Shown here: positions 1-7,997 of the stretch, piece by piece
Layout: the number at the start of each line of letters is the position of its first letter
Position numbering within the stretch: the first letter of the stretch is position 1
NCBI GenBank assembly: GCA_045538635.1
Contig: JAZSRU010000092.1
Location: 1 to 27,847 of the forward strand
Length of the DNA stretch: 27,847 bases
Source of the DNA: RGIG5270 sp045538635
GTDB lineage: Bacteria > Verrucomicrobiota > Lentisphaeria > Victivallales > Victivallaceae
Direction: 5' to 3'
The notes under the pieces: model-generated
What the model saw: only the letters and a program-made list of their open reading frames with translations
Told to the model about the DNA's origin: nothing
Database searches by the model: none
Made by a program: the position numbers and the translations under genes

Positions 1-10
1 AGATTGCCCG

Positions 11-122
11 TGACTGCACTGCAGTCAAGCTGACAGATGTGTTGTCGCGCAACTTGAGCAGAGTACAGCAGTTTGTACGGAGCATCAGCTCCGCAGATTT
101 TTGTTTGACTGCAGTGCAGTCA
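11..122. repeat. Pair of 17-bp palindromes in inverted orientation
   Basis: TGACTGCACTGCAGTCA at 11-27 and TGACTGCAGTGCAGTCA at 106-122 are exact reverse complements. Each has perfect 8-bp arms around one central base, C in the first and G in the second. The 78 bp between them contain further hairpins. The arrangement could be paired protein-binding sites, recombination sites or the ends of a small element; the sequence does not decide between these. Confidence 0.7.
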
Positions 123-158
123 GCTGTACTTTTTCTCAAACTTCCCACTGTTCTCAAT

Positions 159-297
159 CCTCTCAAACTTCTCATTTTATGCGGCACGCGTTGTTCAGGC
201 GGCTCTGCACCCGCGCCAGCGCGGGAACTTCCGATAATGTATATTATATCATGTTTGTTGATTTTGCTTGTACTTCCTCTCAAACTTCTCATTTTAT
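159..297 (+). repeat. 22-bp direct repeat, two exact copies
   Basis: An identical 22-base sequence with the core TCTCAAACTTC occurs at 159-180 and 276-297, 117 bp apart. A third copy of the 11-base core is at 134-144. Spacing is irregular, so this is not a CRISPR array. Confidence 0.75.
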
Positions 298-387
298 TCT
301 ACTTGTCTTTTGCTTGGTTCAATGAGAACAGCACTTCATTCAGGGCAATTTTCGTTAATACATACTATTGAGTATGATAGCATATAA

Positions 388-418
388 AATAATAAATGTC
401 AATAGACAGGTTATTATT
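388..418 (-). terminator. Possible A+T hairpin terminator of the GH39-like gene
   Basis: Arms AATAATAA (388-395) and TTATTATT (411-418) enclose a second perfect stem TGTC-AATA-GACA (397-408). The structure overlaps the stop codon at 414-416. It is weak and A+T rich with no clean U-run, so the terminator call is tentative. A second hairpin (361-376) lies just beyond it. Confidence 0.35.
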
Positions 419-1802
419 TTTTACGGATTTTTATCAGAATACAGGCAGAATGGGAATCCGAAGAAAGTGTGATCGTATTGCCCGCAACAACTGCTTCTTC
501 TGCAAGTGACAGATTGTGGTAATTGTCAAGCAGACGGATTTCGTAATCTTCAGGTGCAACTTCAGCATCAAGAGTGATTTTGTAATCGTAATTTCCGGTC
601 TGGAATGCGGAAATGAGCATTGCTTTGCTGCCGTTTTCATCTTCACCGGCAAGGACGGTTATGTTTTTGACGGAGCTTTCTGCCTGCAAACGGATGGGAT
701 AACGGACGATTTCGCCGAATGCTTTCAATCCGTACCATGAGGGGGTCGGACGGTTTGTGCCGGGGACATAACAACCCCAGGTGCTGTTGTTGCAGGTGTA
801 ATAACCACCGTAAGAAAGCGGTGTATCCTGCCACAATGCCATAACAGAAGTAAGATATGCCGCGCTGTCAAGACCTTTCATTTCTTCTTCGTACATGTGA
901 GTTTTGTATGCGGGATCATTGCGCAGTCTGTGCCAGTCGCCGGGGAAATAATGCCATTCATTCAAATGGATTTCAGCATCGGGATAACCATTGTCATCGA
1001 GGAACTTGCGGATTTTTGCGGGAGTTTCCTGAATCCAGCCGTAGGGGTCTGCTGAATAACAGTGGTAACTGTAAAAATCCAACGGTGCTTTATGTTCTGC
1101 ACAATATTTGATAAACTCAAGATTGATATCTTCACGGATGCCTGCTATACTGTTGAAACCGCAATGAGCAGGACCGCCGATCAGCAGGTGCGGAAAGCGT
1201 TTTTTGAGTTCGGTTGCAGTTTTGACATAAAATTCATTGAATTCATCAATCGTGCCGAGCCACATGAGATTTTTTGCATTGGGGTCAAGTTTTTTGTTGC
1301 CGCCGCATTCGGGTTCGTTCCAGATTTCCCAGTATTTGATGTCATATTTGAAGCCGTTCCACAAGCCTTCTGTATAGTGGCGGATGATGTTGGAACAGAT
1401 ATTTATCCATTTGTCAACATCGGATGGCGGAGTGATTTTGTATTTGTTTACGGAGTGGTCGATGGATTCGCCGAGGCGGTAAAAAACGGGAGTGCCGGCA
1501 TCTTCGATACAGTTTTTGATATAGTCATCGGTGTAGCTGAAATCGTAGTTGCGCGGATCGTTTTCGTCCAGATGAAAGAGCGGGAAAATGTGGCTTATGT
1601 CAACCAGACGGCATCCCGCATTGGTCAAAGGAGCGTCATGGAGACGGGCAAAAGCAAGATTGAGTTCCTTGAAACTTGCACGGATATTGCTTCCTGCCAT
1701 TTCATTGGCGATGTTGGGGGCGAGATTAGCGCCGTTGAGTTTGCGGATATGAGTGCCTGTTTTAACATTCAAATTCCATTTGATTTCTGCGACATCATTC
1801 AT
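414..1802 (-). CDS. GH39-like (clan GH-A) glycoside hydrolase, cytoplasmic
   Basis: Retaining glycosidase of the GH39-like part of clan GH-A, probably a xylosidase, glucuronidase or similar exo-enzyme; the substrate cannot be read from sequence. Numbered from the upstream ATG at 1823, WEIWNEPE (165-172) carries the expected acid/base E170, and IHLNEWHYF carries the likely nucleophile E289. FYRLGESIDHS is shared almost verbatim with the second GH39-like protein at 24867-26912. There is no signal peptide, so it should act on imported oligosaccharides. I chose ATG 1802 (462 aa, MNDVAEI) because AAAGG lies about 10 nt upstream, while the ATG at 1823 has no Shine-Dalgarno; the longer form is possible. 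It is transcribed from a strong promoter at 1859-1887 and is divergent from an AraC regulator that is its likely controller. Confidence 0.85.
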   Translation of the reverse strand: MNDVAEIKWNLNVKTGTHIRKLNGANLAPNIANEMAGSNIRASFKELNLAFARLHDAPLTNAGCRLVDISHIFPLFHLDENDPRNYDFSYTDDYIKNCIEDAGTPVFYRLGESIDHSVNKYKITPPSDVDKWINICSNIIRHYTEGLWNGFKYDIKYWEIWNEPECGGNKKLDPNAKNLMWLGTIDEFNEFYVKTATELKKRFPHLLIGGPAHCGFNSIAGIREDINLEFIKYCAEHKAPLDFYSYHCYSADPYGWIQETPAKIRKFLDDNGYPDAEIHLNEWHYFPGDWHRLRNDPAYKTHMYEEEMKGLDSAAYLTSVMALWQDTPLSYGGYYTCNNSTWGCYVPGTNRPTPSWYGLKAFGEIVRYPIRLQAESSVKNITVLAGEDENGSKAMLISAFQTGNYDYKITLDAEVAPEDYEIRLLDNYHNLSLAEEAVVAGNTITLSSDSHSACILIKIRKK

Positions 1803-1858
1803 TCCTTTTGAGCCTTTCTGCATGAATTTGGATTTGAAAAAAAATTTGATAATGCTAT

Positions 1859-1887
1859 ATTATACAGCAGTAAACAAAATATGGCAA
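1859..1887 (-). promoter_or_regulatory. Sigma70-like promoter of the GH39-like gene
   Basis: On the minus strand the -35 TTGCCA (1887-1882), a 17-bp spacer and a perfect -10 TATAAT (1864-1859) are visible. Transcription should start near 1852. The direct repeats at 1894-1928 lie immediately upstream of the -35, a typical activator position. Confidence 0.75.
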
Positions 1888-1893
1888 TAGCAC

Positions 1894-1928
1894 TTTGTGC
1901 AAAAAAAGTGAGGTTTTGTGCAAAAAAA
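1894..1928. promoter_or_regulatory. Candidate AraC operator: two 14-bp direct repeats, 21-bp period
   Basis: TTTGTGCAAAAAAA occurs at 1894-1907 and again at 1915-1928, an exact period of 21 bp or two helical turns. Classic AraC half-sites use the same geometry. The promoter-proximal copy ends 6 bp from the -35 of the divergent hydrolase gene, and the other copy abuts the regulator's start codon. This fits activation of the hydrolase together with autorepression, which is an inference. Confidence 0.6.
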
Positions 1929-2734
1929 TGAAATCAGTTATTCACCCGGTTTTGAAATTGAAGCGCATCAGTAATTTTCCATTTCAGCTCGATGAGATTG
2001 GAATTATGGTCAATCACAGTATCAAAGTTTCAAAATTTGTACTTGACCGTTATTTTTTCTGTTTTTCGTTCAACAAAGAAAAATATCATCATAAAGAGCT
2101 GCGCCCGACATTCAGTATTTTACCGCCGGGAACAGTTGTCAGCGGGGACGGAACTTTTATACATGATGAACTTTTCTTCTCCTATCCTGCGGTACTGTCT
2201 GAAAAGCTGGGAACGCTTTTTAATATCAGTGGCCACCGGTACAATGCTGTTTATCCGCTGGACGATGAATTTATGCAGAACTTTATGAAATTGAAAGAAT
2301 TGATTGCCATACGCAATACTTTTGGCACCGCCGATAAACTTGATACTCTGGCAATGCAGATGATAATGACGGCTTATGTCAATTCAATGCAGAACAATGA
2401 CGGCAATGTCAATATTCAGGAAGAATCAAAAATTTATGAGATCGCGCTGAAACTCAAACACGGCGAAAAACTTGATTCTCTGCTGCGTAAATACGGTTTC
2501 AGCCGCAGAGCTTTTTATTATGAGTGGAGCAGGAATTTTTCAGTTTCTCCGAAGCATGTCCGGTTGGAGGCAAAACTTGAACAGGCACAGAAATTGCTGC
2601 TGACTACGAATTTGTCAATAGCTGAAATTGCAGAGAGATGTGAATTTTCCAGCCTCCGTTATTTTCATGAGTGTTTTCTCAAGTATTTCAATTCCACTCC
2701 GGGAGCGTATCGGAAACGCTTTAACAGTCATTGA
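1928..2734 (+). CDS. AraC-family transcriptional regulator
   Basis: DNA-binding regulator of 268 aa. The C-terminal ~100 residues form an AraC double helix-turn-helix: SLLRKYGFSRRAFYYEWSR is the first HTH region, and LSIAEIAERCEFSSLRYFHE followed by STPGAYRKRF is the family hallmark. The N-terminal ~150 residues are a degenerate sensory, probably cupin-like, domain (ISNFPFQ, HKELRPTFSILPPG). I chose ATG 1928; a TTG at 1895 would extend it by 11 residues but lies inside the 21-bp-period repeats and encodes a repeated LCKK/MCKK stretch, so it is unlikely. It is divergent from the GH39-like hydrolase and is its probable activator, responding to a sugar or oligosaccharide that cannot be named. 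Confidence 0.85.
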   Translation: MKSVIHPVLKLKRISNFPFQLDEIGIMVNHSIKVSKFVLDRYFFCFSFNKEKYHHKELRPTFSILPPGTVVSGDGTFIHDELFFSYPAVLSEKLGTLFNISGHRYNAVYPLDDEFMQNFMKLKELIAIRNTFGTADKLDTLAMQMIMTAYVNSMQNNDGNVNIQEESKIYEIALKLKHGEKLDSLLRKYGFSRRAFYYEWSRNFSVSPKHVRLEAKLEQAQKLLLTTNLSIAEIAERCEFSSLRYFHECFLKYFNSTPGAYRKRFNSH

Positions 2735-2741
2735 TTTTCAT

Positions 2742-2769
2742 TTGAAAAAACAGCTTGATGCAGTATATT
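2742..2769 (+). promoter_or_regulatory. Promoter of the MFS-mnmE operon
   Basis: TTGAAA (2742-2747), a 16-bp spacer and TATATT (2764-2769) sit just after the AraC stop codon and 38 bp before the MFS start. The same TTGAAA-16-TATATT arrangement occurs upstream of the second GH39-like gene. Confidence 0.6.
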
Positions 2770-2807
2770 AATAAGAGTGATTTTTAATTTTTTTCAAGGA
2801 GTTTTTT

Positions 2808-3992
2808 ATGAAGAAGATACATCGTGGCGTATGGCAGCTGGCGGCATTGATGCTGCTGCATTTTTCCGCCGATATGGTCGGGGGAATACTGCCCGGTATT
2901 CTGCCGGTGGTGCGCGGGCATTTCAATATGACATTGCAGATGGGAGTGGTTTTTCTGGCGATCCGTTCATTGAGCAGTAATTTCTGTCAGATCGCAGTCG
3001 GACCATTCCGTAAAAATTCAAAACGGCCGTTTTTTATCTATGTCGGTCTGCTGTTGCTGATGTTGATCGGAATTTTCGGATTTTTGCCGTCAGGAACACC
3101 GAAATATCTGCTGTTCATCCTCGCGGCGGTTTTCGGCTGCGGTACTGCGGTGGTGCATCCGGAGGGATTGCGCGGAGCAATGGGTGTCAAAGATATAAAC
3201 AGTGCGACATCAACGGCGTTGTTTATGACAATGGGATTTTTCGGATTTTCCTGCGGGCCGCTGATCGGTGCGCTGCTGATTGACTGTCCGCCGGGTTTGA
3301 AAACTCTGGCATTTGTGGCACTTTTTCTGTTGCTTGTGATGTTGGCGATATGGTTTGCAGGGGTTGAACTTCTGACTGACAGCGGCGATAAAAAACAGAA
3401 TGGAAATGCACTTCAGAAAGGCACCTGCGACAGTTTGTTCATGTTGTTTATGATTGCTTTCATGATGAATTCGGCATCGACGATTTTGCAGGCATTGCTG
3501 CCGACATTTCTGCATGATATGTATAATTTTTCATTAAAGATCGGCGGTATGGGGTCGCTGCTTTTCGGCTTCGGTTCTGCGACAGGTTCGGTTGTCGGCG
3601 GCGTGCTTGCCAAAAAAATAGATGCGCTCAAAATAACAATATTCAATTTGCTGACCGGATTTTTTATGATCTGCATATATTTTGTTTTCAGCAGCAGACT
3701 ATGGGCATTGCCGCTGTTGTTTTTTGCCGGATTTTTTGCCAGTTCATCACTGCCGCTGCTGGTTGTTATGGCTCGCAATACCACGGTGAAATTTGTCATC
3801 GGTTTGAAAATGGGCATCATGGTCGGCGGTTCATGGGGATTGGCGAGTCTGGTTCTGCTCGGTTTGAGCGGAGTCATTGAAAAAATCGGTCTGGTCAAAG
3901 GAATGTATATTGCCTGTGCATTGTATGCTGCGGCGTTTGTTTTTGCAGTGTTGAGTATGTTGTTCAAAAAGAAAGATATTGTTGAAGAATGA
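2808..3992 (+). CDS. MFS transporter, fosmidomycin-resistance (Fsr)-like
   Basis: Inner-membrane transporter of 394 aa in the major facilitator superfamily, with about 12 hydrophobic segments and a polar central loop near residues 195-205 (DSGDKKQNG). The N-terminal HFSADMVGGILPGILP and GTAVVHPEGLR resemble the matching positions of the fosmidomycin-resistance protein Fsr (HxxxDM... and GSSVFHPE), so this is an Fsr-type drug or metabolite exporter by family. The real substrate is unknown. AAGGAG (2796-2801) lies 6 nt before the ATG. The stop overlaps the mnmE start as ATGA (3989-3992), implying translational coupling to a housekeeping gene. A sugar carrier role for the adjacent hydrolase is conceivable but not supported by sequence. 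Confidence 0.85.
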   Translation: MKKIHRGVWQLAALMLLHFSADMVGGILPGILPVVRGHFNMTLQMGVVFLAIRSLSSNFCQIAVGPFRKNSKRPFFIYVGLLLLMLIGIFGFLPSGTPKYLLFILAAVFGCGTAVVHPEGLRGAMGVKDINSATSTALFMTMGFFGFSCGPLIGALLIDCPPGLKTLAFVALFLLLVMLAIWFAGVELLTDSGDKKQNGNALQKGTCDSLFMLFMIAFMMNSASTILQALLPTFLHDMYNFSLKIGGMGSLLFGFGSATGSVVGGVLAKKIDALKITIFNLLTGFFMICIYFVFSSRLWALPLLFFAGFFASSSLPLLVVMARNTTVKFVIGLKMGIMVGGSWGLASLVLLGLSGVIEKIGLVKGMYIACALYAAAFVFAVLSMLFKKKDIVEE

Positions 3993-5320
3993 ATACAGTA
4001 GATACAATTGCAGCTCTGGCATCCGGAGTTAACGGAGCGATTGCGGTTTTGCGGCTTTCCGGTGCGGAATCGTTGAATATCGCTCACCGTCTGATAAATT
4101 CCAAAGTCCGTCTGGATGGAGAAAATACCCGCAAAATGATGCTGGTCCGTATCGGTTGTGATCATGCATTGGCGGTTTATTTCAAGGGACCGGCAAGCTA
4201 TACCGGAGATGATGTTGTCGAATTTCAATGCCATGGCGGCGCGCGGGTCGCCAAAAGTGTGCTTGAACTGCTGCTTGCCCAGCCGGAGTGCCGTCTTGCG
4301 GAACCGGGTGAATTTACTTTCCGTGCGTTTGTCAACGGCAAACTCGACCTCGTGCAGAGTGAGGCTGTCGCAGATTTGATTGCTTCTGACAATGACATGG
4401 CAATGAAGATCGCTTCGCGCCAGCTTGAAGGTTCTTTGAGCGGTAAACTGCATAAACTTCGTGATGAGCTGATTTTCTGTTTGAGTGAATGTGAGTCCCG
4501 TCTTGACTTTCCGGAAGAAAATCTTGACTGGGATGAAGAATTGCCGGAAAAAATCGGTGCGGCGCTGGAAATGGTGCAGCAGCTGCTGAACAGCCGCGAG
4601 CGCGGAGATGTTTTCCGCAACGGTGTCAAAACCGTTATCGTCGGCAAGCCGAATGCAGGAAAATCCAGTCTGTTGAATTTTCTGCTCGGTTATGACCGCG
4701 CAATCGTTACTGATATTGCCGGAACGACGCGGGATGCGCTTGAGGAATCTGTAATCATCCGCAATATCCCCGTCCGGCTGATTGATACTGCCGGTTTGCG
4801 CGAAAATGCTGAAGCTGTTGAAAAAATCGGCATTGAACGCAGTTATAAACATCTTGATGAGGCGCAAGTCGTTTTCTGGATGCTGGATGCTTCGCAGCCT
4901 GATATTGAAGAATTGTTAAAATACAGTGAGGCAAAGGAAAAAATCATTGCAGTTTGGAACAAGTGCGATTTGATTTCCGCAGATACTGTGCTGCCAGAAT
5001 TGCCGATGACGACTGTCAGGATTTCCGTGCTTGAAGGCAGGGGACTTGATGATTTATCTGATGCATTTGAGAAAATGGTTTGGGAAATGGATGAACGCGC
5101 ATCTGAAGCGGATTTCGCGGTCAATGCCCGCCATGCCGCATGGCTCAATGAAATGAAACCGCTGCTCGGAGAGGCGATAATGAATTGCCGTGAGCGTGAA
5201 TTTGAATTGGCGGCGGTACAACTTCATGCCGCAGTCCGCAACCTCGGATTTATTACAGGTGAAACCGCGGATGTTGATATTCTCGGTGAAATTTTCAGCC
5301 GCTTCTGTATCGGCAAATGA
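3989..5320 (+). CDS. mnmE: tRNA uridine-5-carboxymethylaminomethyl modification GTPase MnmE
   Basis: MnmE (TrmE) works with MnmG to build the 5-(carboxymethyl)aminomethyl group on wobble U34 of certain tRNAs. All parts are present in 443 aa. An N-terminal tetrahydrofolate-binding domain (1-118) contains SGVNGAIAVLRLSG and GEFTFRAFVNGKLDL. A helical domain carries an inserted Ras-like G domain with GKPNAGKSS (219-227), TTRD (246-249), DTAG (266-269) and NKCD (324-327). The C-terminal signature FCIGK includes the catalytic Cys440. The start overlaps the MFS stop by ATGA. The gene converges on the TadE-like gene with only 4 bp between their stops, so no separate terminator is seen. Confidence 0.97.
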   Translation: MNTVDTIAALASGVNGAIAVLRLSGAESLNIAHRLINSKVRLDGENTRKMMLVRIGCDHALAVYFKGPASYTGDDVVEFQCHGGARVAKSVLELLLAQPECRLAEPGEFTFRAFVNGKLDLVQSEAVADLIASDNDMAMKIASRQLEGSLSGKLHKLRDELIFCLSECESRLDFPEENLDWDEELPEKIGAALEMVQQLLNSRERGDVFRNGVKTVIVGKPNAGKSSLLNFLLGYDRAIVTDIAGTTRDALEESVIIRNIPVRLIDTAGLRENAEAVEKIGIERSYKHLDEAQVVFWMLDASQPDIEELLKYSEAKEKIIAVWNKCDLISADTVLPELPMTTVRISVLEGRGLDDLSDAFEKMVWEMDERASEADFAVNARHAAWLNEMKPLLGEAIMNCREREFELAAVQLHAAVRNLGFITGETADVDILGEIFSRFCIGK

Positions 5321-5324
5321 TTTT

Positions 5325-5945
5325 TCAGCGGTCAAGAACTTTCATTGCCGGGAAGTAAACCGTATTTGAATGGTTGTTTTCAAGGTCGATGTCTTTCAAT
5401 GAGGTTCCGATAAGGCGTTCAAAAGCTGAATAAGTTTGCTGTCTGTGAAAATACCGGGTATCTTTGATCGTCATAATATTTTCATTTGAATAATCGTAGG
5501 ATTTGCCGCGCAGAAGATTCGCTGCGCGGTATGAAAGAACCGGAGTTTCAACAGCGAAATTGTTGGCAATACCGGGATGTATCACATTGAAAGTATTGAA
5601 TTTATACTTGTCCCCGTGATTGGAGTTCAGAGGGTTGTTGAATTCTTCGTTGAAGTTGATCGGGGCATGAGTTGAACTTGACGGACGGTCTCCGGGCAGG
5701 AACGGAATAGTTTTGCCGATGGCCTCATATTCGGTGTAATGCCAGCGTGATATTTCATTGCCTTCTGTGCCGTAGTCTGCATATTGTGCGCTTGATTCTG
5801 CATGGAATTTTGCATCAAGTAATATGTCGATATTGGCGATGGACAGTCCCATTATCAGGATTACTCCGATGAATACGATGACAAGGCTTAAAAGCAATGC
5901 CAGCAGTTCCATTATTGCCTGACCTGATTCATTGTGTTTTTTCAT
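5325..5945 (-). CDS. TadE-like membrane-anchored pseudopilin-type protein
   Basis: Protein of 206 aa with a short basic N-terminus, then SGQAIMEL followed by about 25 hydrophobic residues. The glycine followed five residues later by glutamate (G-QAIME) matches the TadE-type prepilin pattern, which in known systems is processed by a prepilin peptidase. The rest (about residues 45-206) is polar, probably extracytoplasmic, and not recognisable. It is the last gene of a three-gene operon: its ATG lies 3 bp after the stop of the large TadG-like gene. It may be a minor pilin or envelope protein. The family call rests on the N-terminal segment only. Confidence 0.65.
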   Translation of the reverse strand: MKKHNESGQAIMELLALLLSLVIVFIGVILIMGLSIANIDILLDAKFHAESSAQYADYGTEGNEISRWHYTEYEAIGKTIPFLPGDRPSSSTHAPINFNEEFNNPLNSNHGDKYKFNTFNVIHPGIANNFAVETPVLSYRAANLLRGKSYDYSNENIMTIKDTRYFHRQQTYSAFERLIGTSLKDIDLENNHSNTVYFPAMKVLDR

Positions 5946-5948
5946 GAA

Positions 5949-7997
5949 TTACAACCTCGATGGCCCGTTGTTTGTACCGGCGGGATATTTTCCTTTGCAG
6001 GTACATGGATGATTGTTGCACCGGCACGGCAGGACACCGCAGCCGTTGTAGGGGTCTTTTTCCATATTGTCAAAGAATTTATCACCTTTCATGCGGATGT
6101 ACTGCCCATTGTAAAACATCCATGTTTCACCGGCAGGCGGGATGACATATGCGGGGGTGTTTCTGCCTCTTTTTGCATTGAGTTCTTTGGCGATTTCTGC
6201 ATCGTAATAGTAAATTTTGCGTTCCAGAGCGTCTTCCGGCAGGTTGTATTTGTTGCGTCCGTAATAGATCAGCGGCTGCTGGAGCCAGCCGGGGCCGCGC
6301 GGATTTTCGACAGGATGATAGAGTCTGGTTTCGCTGTCAAACAATTTTATCAAATCTGAGCGGGTGAGATTTTCTTTTTTGAATTCCGGATTGTAACCGG
6401 AACGGCGGAACTCTTTAGTGCCGAGCAGCCGGAGTGCTTCGAGCATATGATCTGCCTCCTCAGGAAAATATTCCCTGCGCACGGATGAATCATTGAGTGC
6501 TGTATCATAAATCTCTTTTCCGGCATCAATGAGTTTTTTCAATCCGGTTACAAACTGTTCAACGACCGGCCAGTTGTAGGAGAATATTCTGATATTCTGC
6601 ATGGTGCTGGGGATCAGATTGACGCGGTCAAAAACCGGCAGTACGATGGGGACTGATACCGGATTTGCATCATTTTTCAATCTGCCGACAGGTTTGGCAA
6701 CGCAGCCGGAATTCTGCCGGTCAATACTGTAATTGCCGCCGACCTGAACTGCTGAATCACTATATTTTTTGACGAGAACTTTGCCTTTTTCTCTGTTCAA
6801 TTCAGCTTTTCCCTGACTGATACGGTTTGCCTGTTCTACGGAATATGCACTGCTGAAAGGAATCGTTCCGGGAACATGCTCCACACATTCAGCATAAGCC
6901 ATAGCTCCGCCATAAACAGCATAATCTGCCACATTGCGCCGCAGATAAATCCCCCTGCGCCACGGACTGTCATCCGAAACAACCGGTCCGTTGTATGTTG
7001 CGCTGTCTGGCAGCCAGCGATGATTATAATGGTAGAATTTACAGTGGAAATTGCGCGCGGCATCTTCTGTTATTGTTTGATAACCGAGAGCCAGAGCGGC
7101 ATCTGAAAATCTTTCGTATTCTCCCGGCTGATCCGATGTCGGGTCCTTGCTTTTAAAAGTATTCAAAACGACATCAAGCGGATAAATTTCACTCTGCTGT
7201 GAAAATTTGATCCATTGAAAATCCGGTGAATACCAGTCTATACCCTCAAAATATGCATCATCCATTTTGATAAGCTGACGCAATCGCCAATGACACCATG
7301 CAGGATAACCTCTGGAGCAGGCAATGATCGCTGAATAAAGGCTTTCATCCGCAAGGTATGACGGATCGACGCCTTCAATGCCGACGACCATGCCGCTGGG
7401 GCGTGCTGCGATACCTCTGTCCATGATTTGCTGCAGGAGTTTTTTGTACGGTTCTTTCCATGAGTAACCATTGATATTCAGATTGTCTGCGGACGAATAA
7501 ATATTTTTTTCATCATTCAATTTGTTTTGATATTCTGCAAAATCATCTGCCACATTCTGCGGGATGTTGGAATTTCCGGTTTCTTTGACCGGGGTTATTC
7601 CGTTATTTTTTGCTGTCTGCTGGGCGGCGGCAAGTGCGATCAGGGGGCCGATGAAAGTTACACGGCTCTGCATTTCATTGATAGCGGTAACTCTGGCTGT
7701 GCCGCGGGTGATATTGCTGACTTCTTCCGCTTTCATTGCATCAGGGATATCAATGATATCTTCGAGCAGGATTCTCTCTGTTGCCGCGAGCAGGTTCAGT
7801 TCGCCGACGAGGTTGAGAGATTCTGCCTGCCATCGTGCGGCGGCGAGAGCGGTTGCCTGTTCTGCGGTTTCGAGCTTGATTTTGCCGCGGATGACGTTGT
7901 GGATATCAAAAAAGAAAAAGATGGCAAAGAGCAGAATCACTACCATGACCAGCCCGAGTACAAGAACCTGTCCTGAATTTTTCCTGTGATAATTCAT
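5949..7997 (-). CDS. Large TadG-like membrane-anchored protein
   Basis: Protein of 682 aa, the middle gene of the Tad-like operon. NSGQVLVLGLVMVVILLFAIFF at the N-terminus is a TadG-type membrane anchor. It is followed by KIKLETAEQATALAAA, which matches the conserved alanine-rich segment after the anchor in TadG-like Flp-pilus proteins. The remaining ~600 residues are polar and extracytoplasmic. Near the C-terminus a Cys/His-rich tail (CGVLPCRCNNHPCTC, ending near residue 670) could bind metal or form disulfides. I chose ATG 7997, which overlaps the upstream stop as ATGA with GGAG just ahead; an ATG at 8006 is possible. The function is unknown. Confidence 0.65.
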   Translation of the reverse strand: MNYHRKNSGQVLVLGLVMVVILLFAIFFFFDIHNVIRGKIKLETAEQATALAAARWQAESLNLVGELNLLAATERILLEDIIDIPDAMKAEEVSNITRGTARVTAINEMQSRVTFIGPLIALAAAQQTAKNNGITPVKETGNSNIPQNVADDFAEYQNKLNDEKNIYSSADNLNINGYSWKEPYKKLLQQIMDRGIAARPSGMVVGIEGVDPSYLADESLYSAIIACSRGYPAWCHWRLRQLIKMDDAYFEGIDWYSPDFQWIKFSQQSEIYPLDVVLNTFKSKDPTSDQPGEYERFSDAALALGYQTITEDAARNFHCKFYHYNHRWLPDSATYNGPVVSDDSPWRRGIYLRRNVADYAVYGGAMAYAECVEHVPGTIPFSSAYSVEQANRISQGKAELNREKGKVLVKKYSDSAVQVGGNYSIDRQNSGCVAKPVGRLKNDANPVSVPIVLPVFDRVNLIPSTMQNIRIFSYNWPVVEQFVTGLKKLIDAGKEIYDTALNDSSVRREYFPEEADHMLEALRLLGTKEFRRSGYNPEFKKENLTRSDLIKLFDSETRLYHPVENPRGPGWLQQPLIYYGRNKYNLPEDALERKIYYYDAEIAKELNAKRGRNTPAYVIPPAGETWMFYNGQYIRMKGDKFFDNMEKDPYNGCGVLPCRCNNHPCTCKGKYPAGTNNGPSRL

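Larger units (their letters stand above)
1..413. other. Left-edge region without a gene; hairpins and short repeats
   Basis: No convincing gene is visible. Open frames here have low-complexity or repeat-like translations and no ribosome binding site. The first 130 bases hold several inverted repeats: two 17-bp palindromes (11-27, 106-122), a hairpin CGGAGC-ATCA-GCTCCG at 78-93, and 8-bp arms AGTACAGC (62-69) and GCTGTACT (123-130). Next come a G+C hairpin at 210-225 (CCCGCGC/GCGCGGG) and direct repeats containing TCTCAAACTTC. A perfect hairpin CATACT-ATTG-AGTATG lies at 361-376, beside the 3' end of the GH39-like gene. The function is unknown; it could be an intergenic repeat element or the remnant of a mobile element. 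Confidence 0.55.

Noticed and set aside
134..297. CRISPR-like direct repeats
   Set aside because: Only two full copies, unequal spacing and no cas genes.
1062..1811. Plus-strand frame of 249 codons antisense to the GH39-like gene
   Set aside because: The opposite strand has catalytic motifs, a promoter and a paralogue in the window; this frame has none.
1895..1927. TTG start extending the AraC regulator by 11 residues
   Set aside because: The extension lies in the 21-bp-period direct repeat, and the ATG at 1928 follows it; the extra residues (CKKSEVLCKK) simply mirror the repeat.
3413..4867. Long minus-strand open frame of 484 codons antisense to the MFS gene and mnmE
   Set aside because: It runs opposite two well-supported, motif-rich genes, has no recognisable domain and no ribosome binding site; it is an overlap artefact of codon use.
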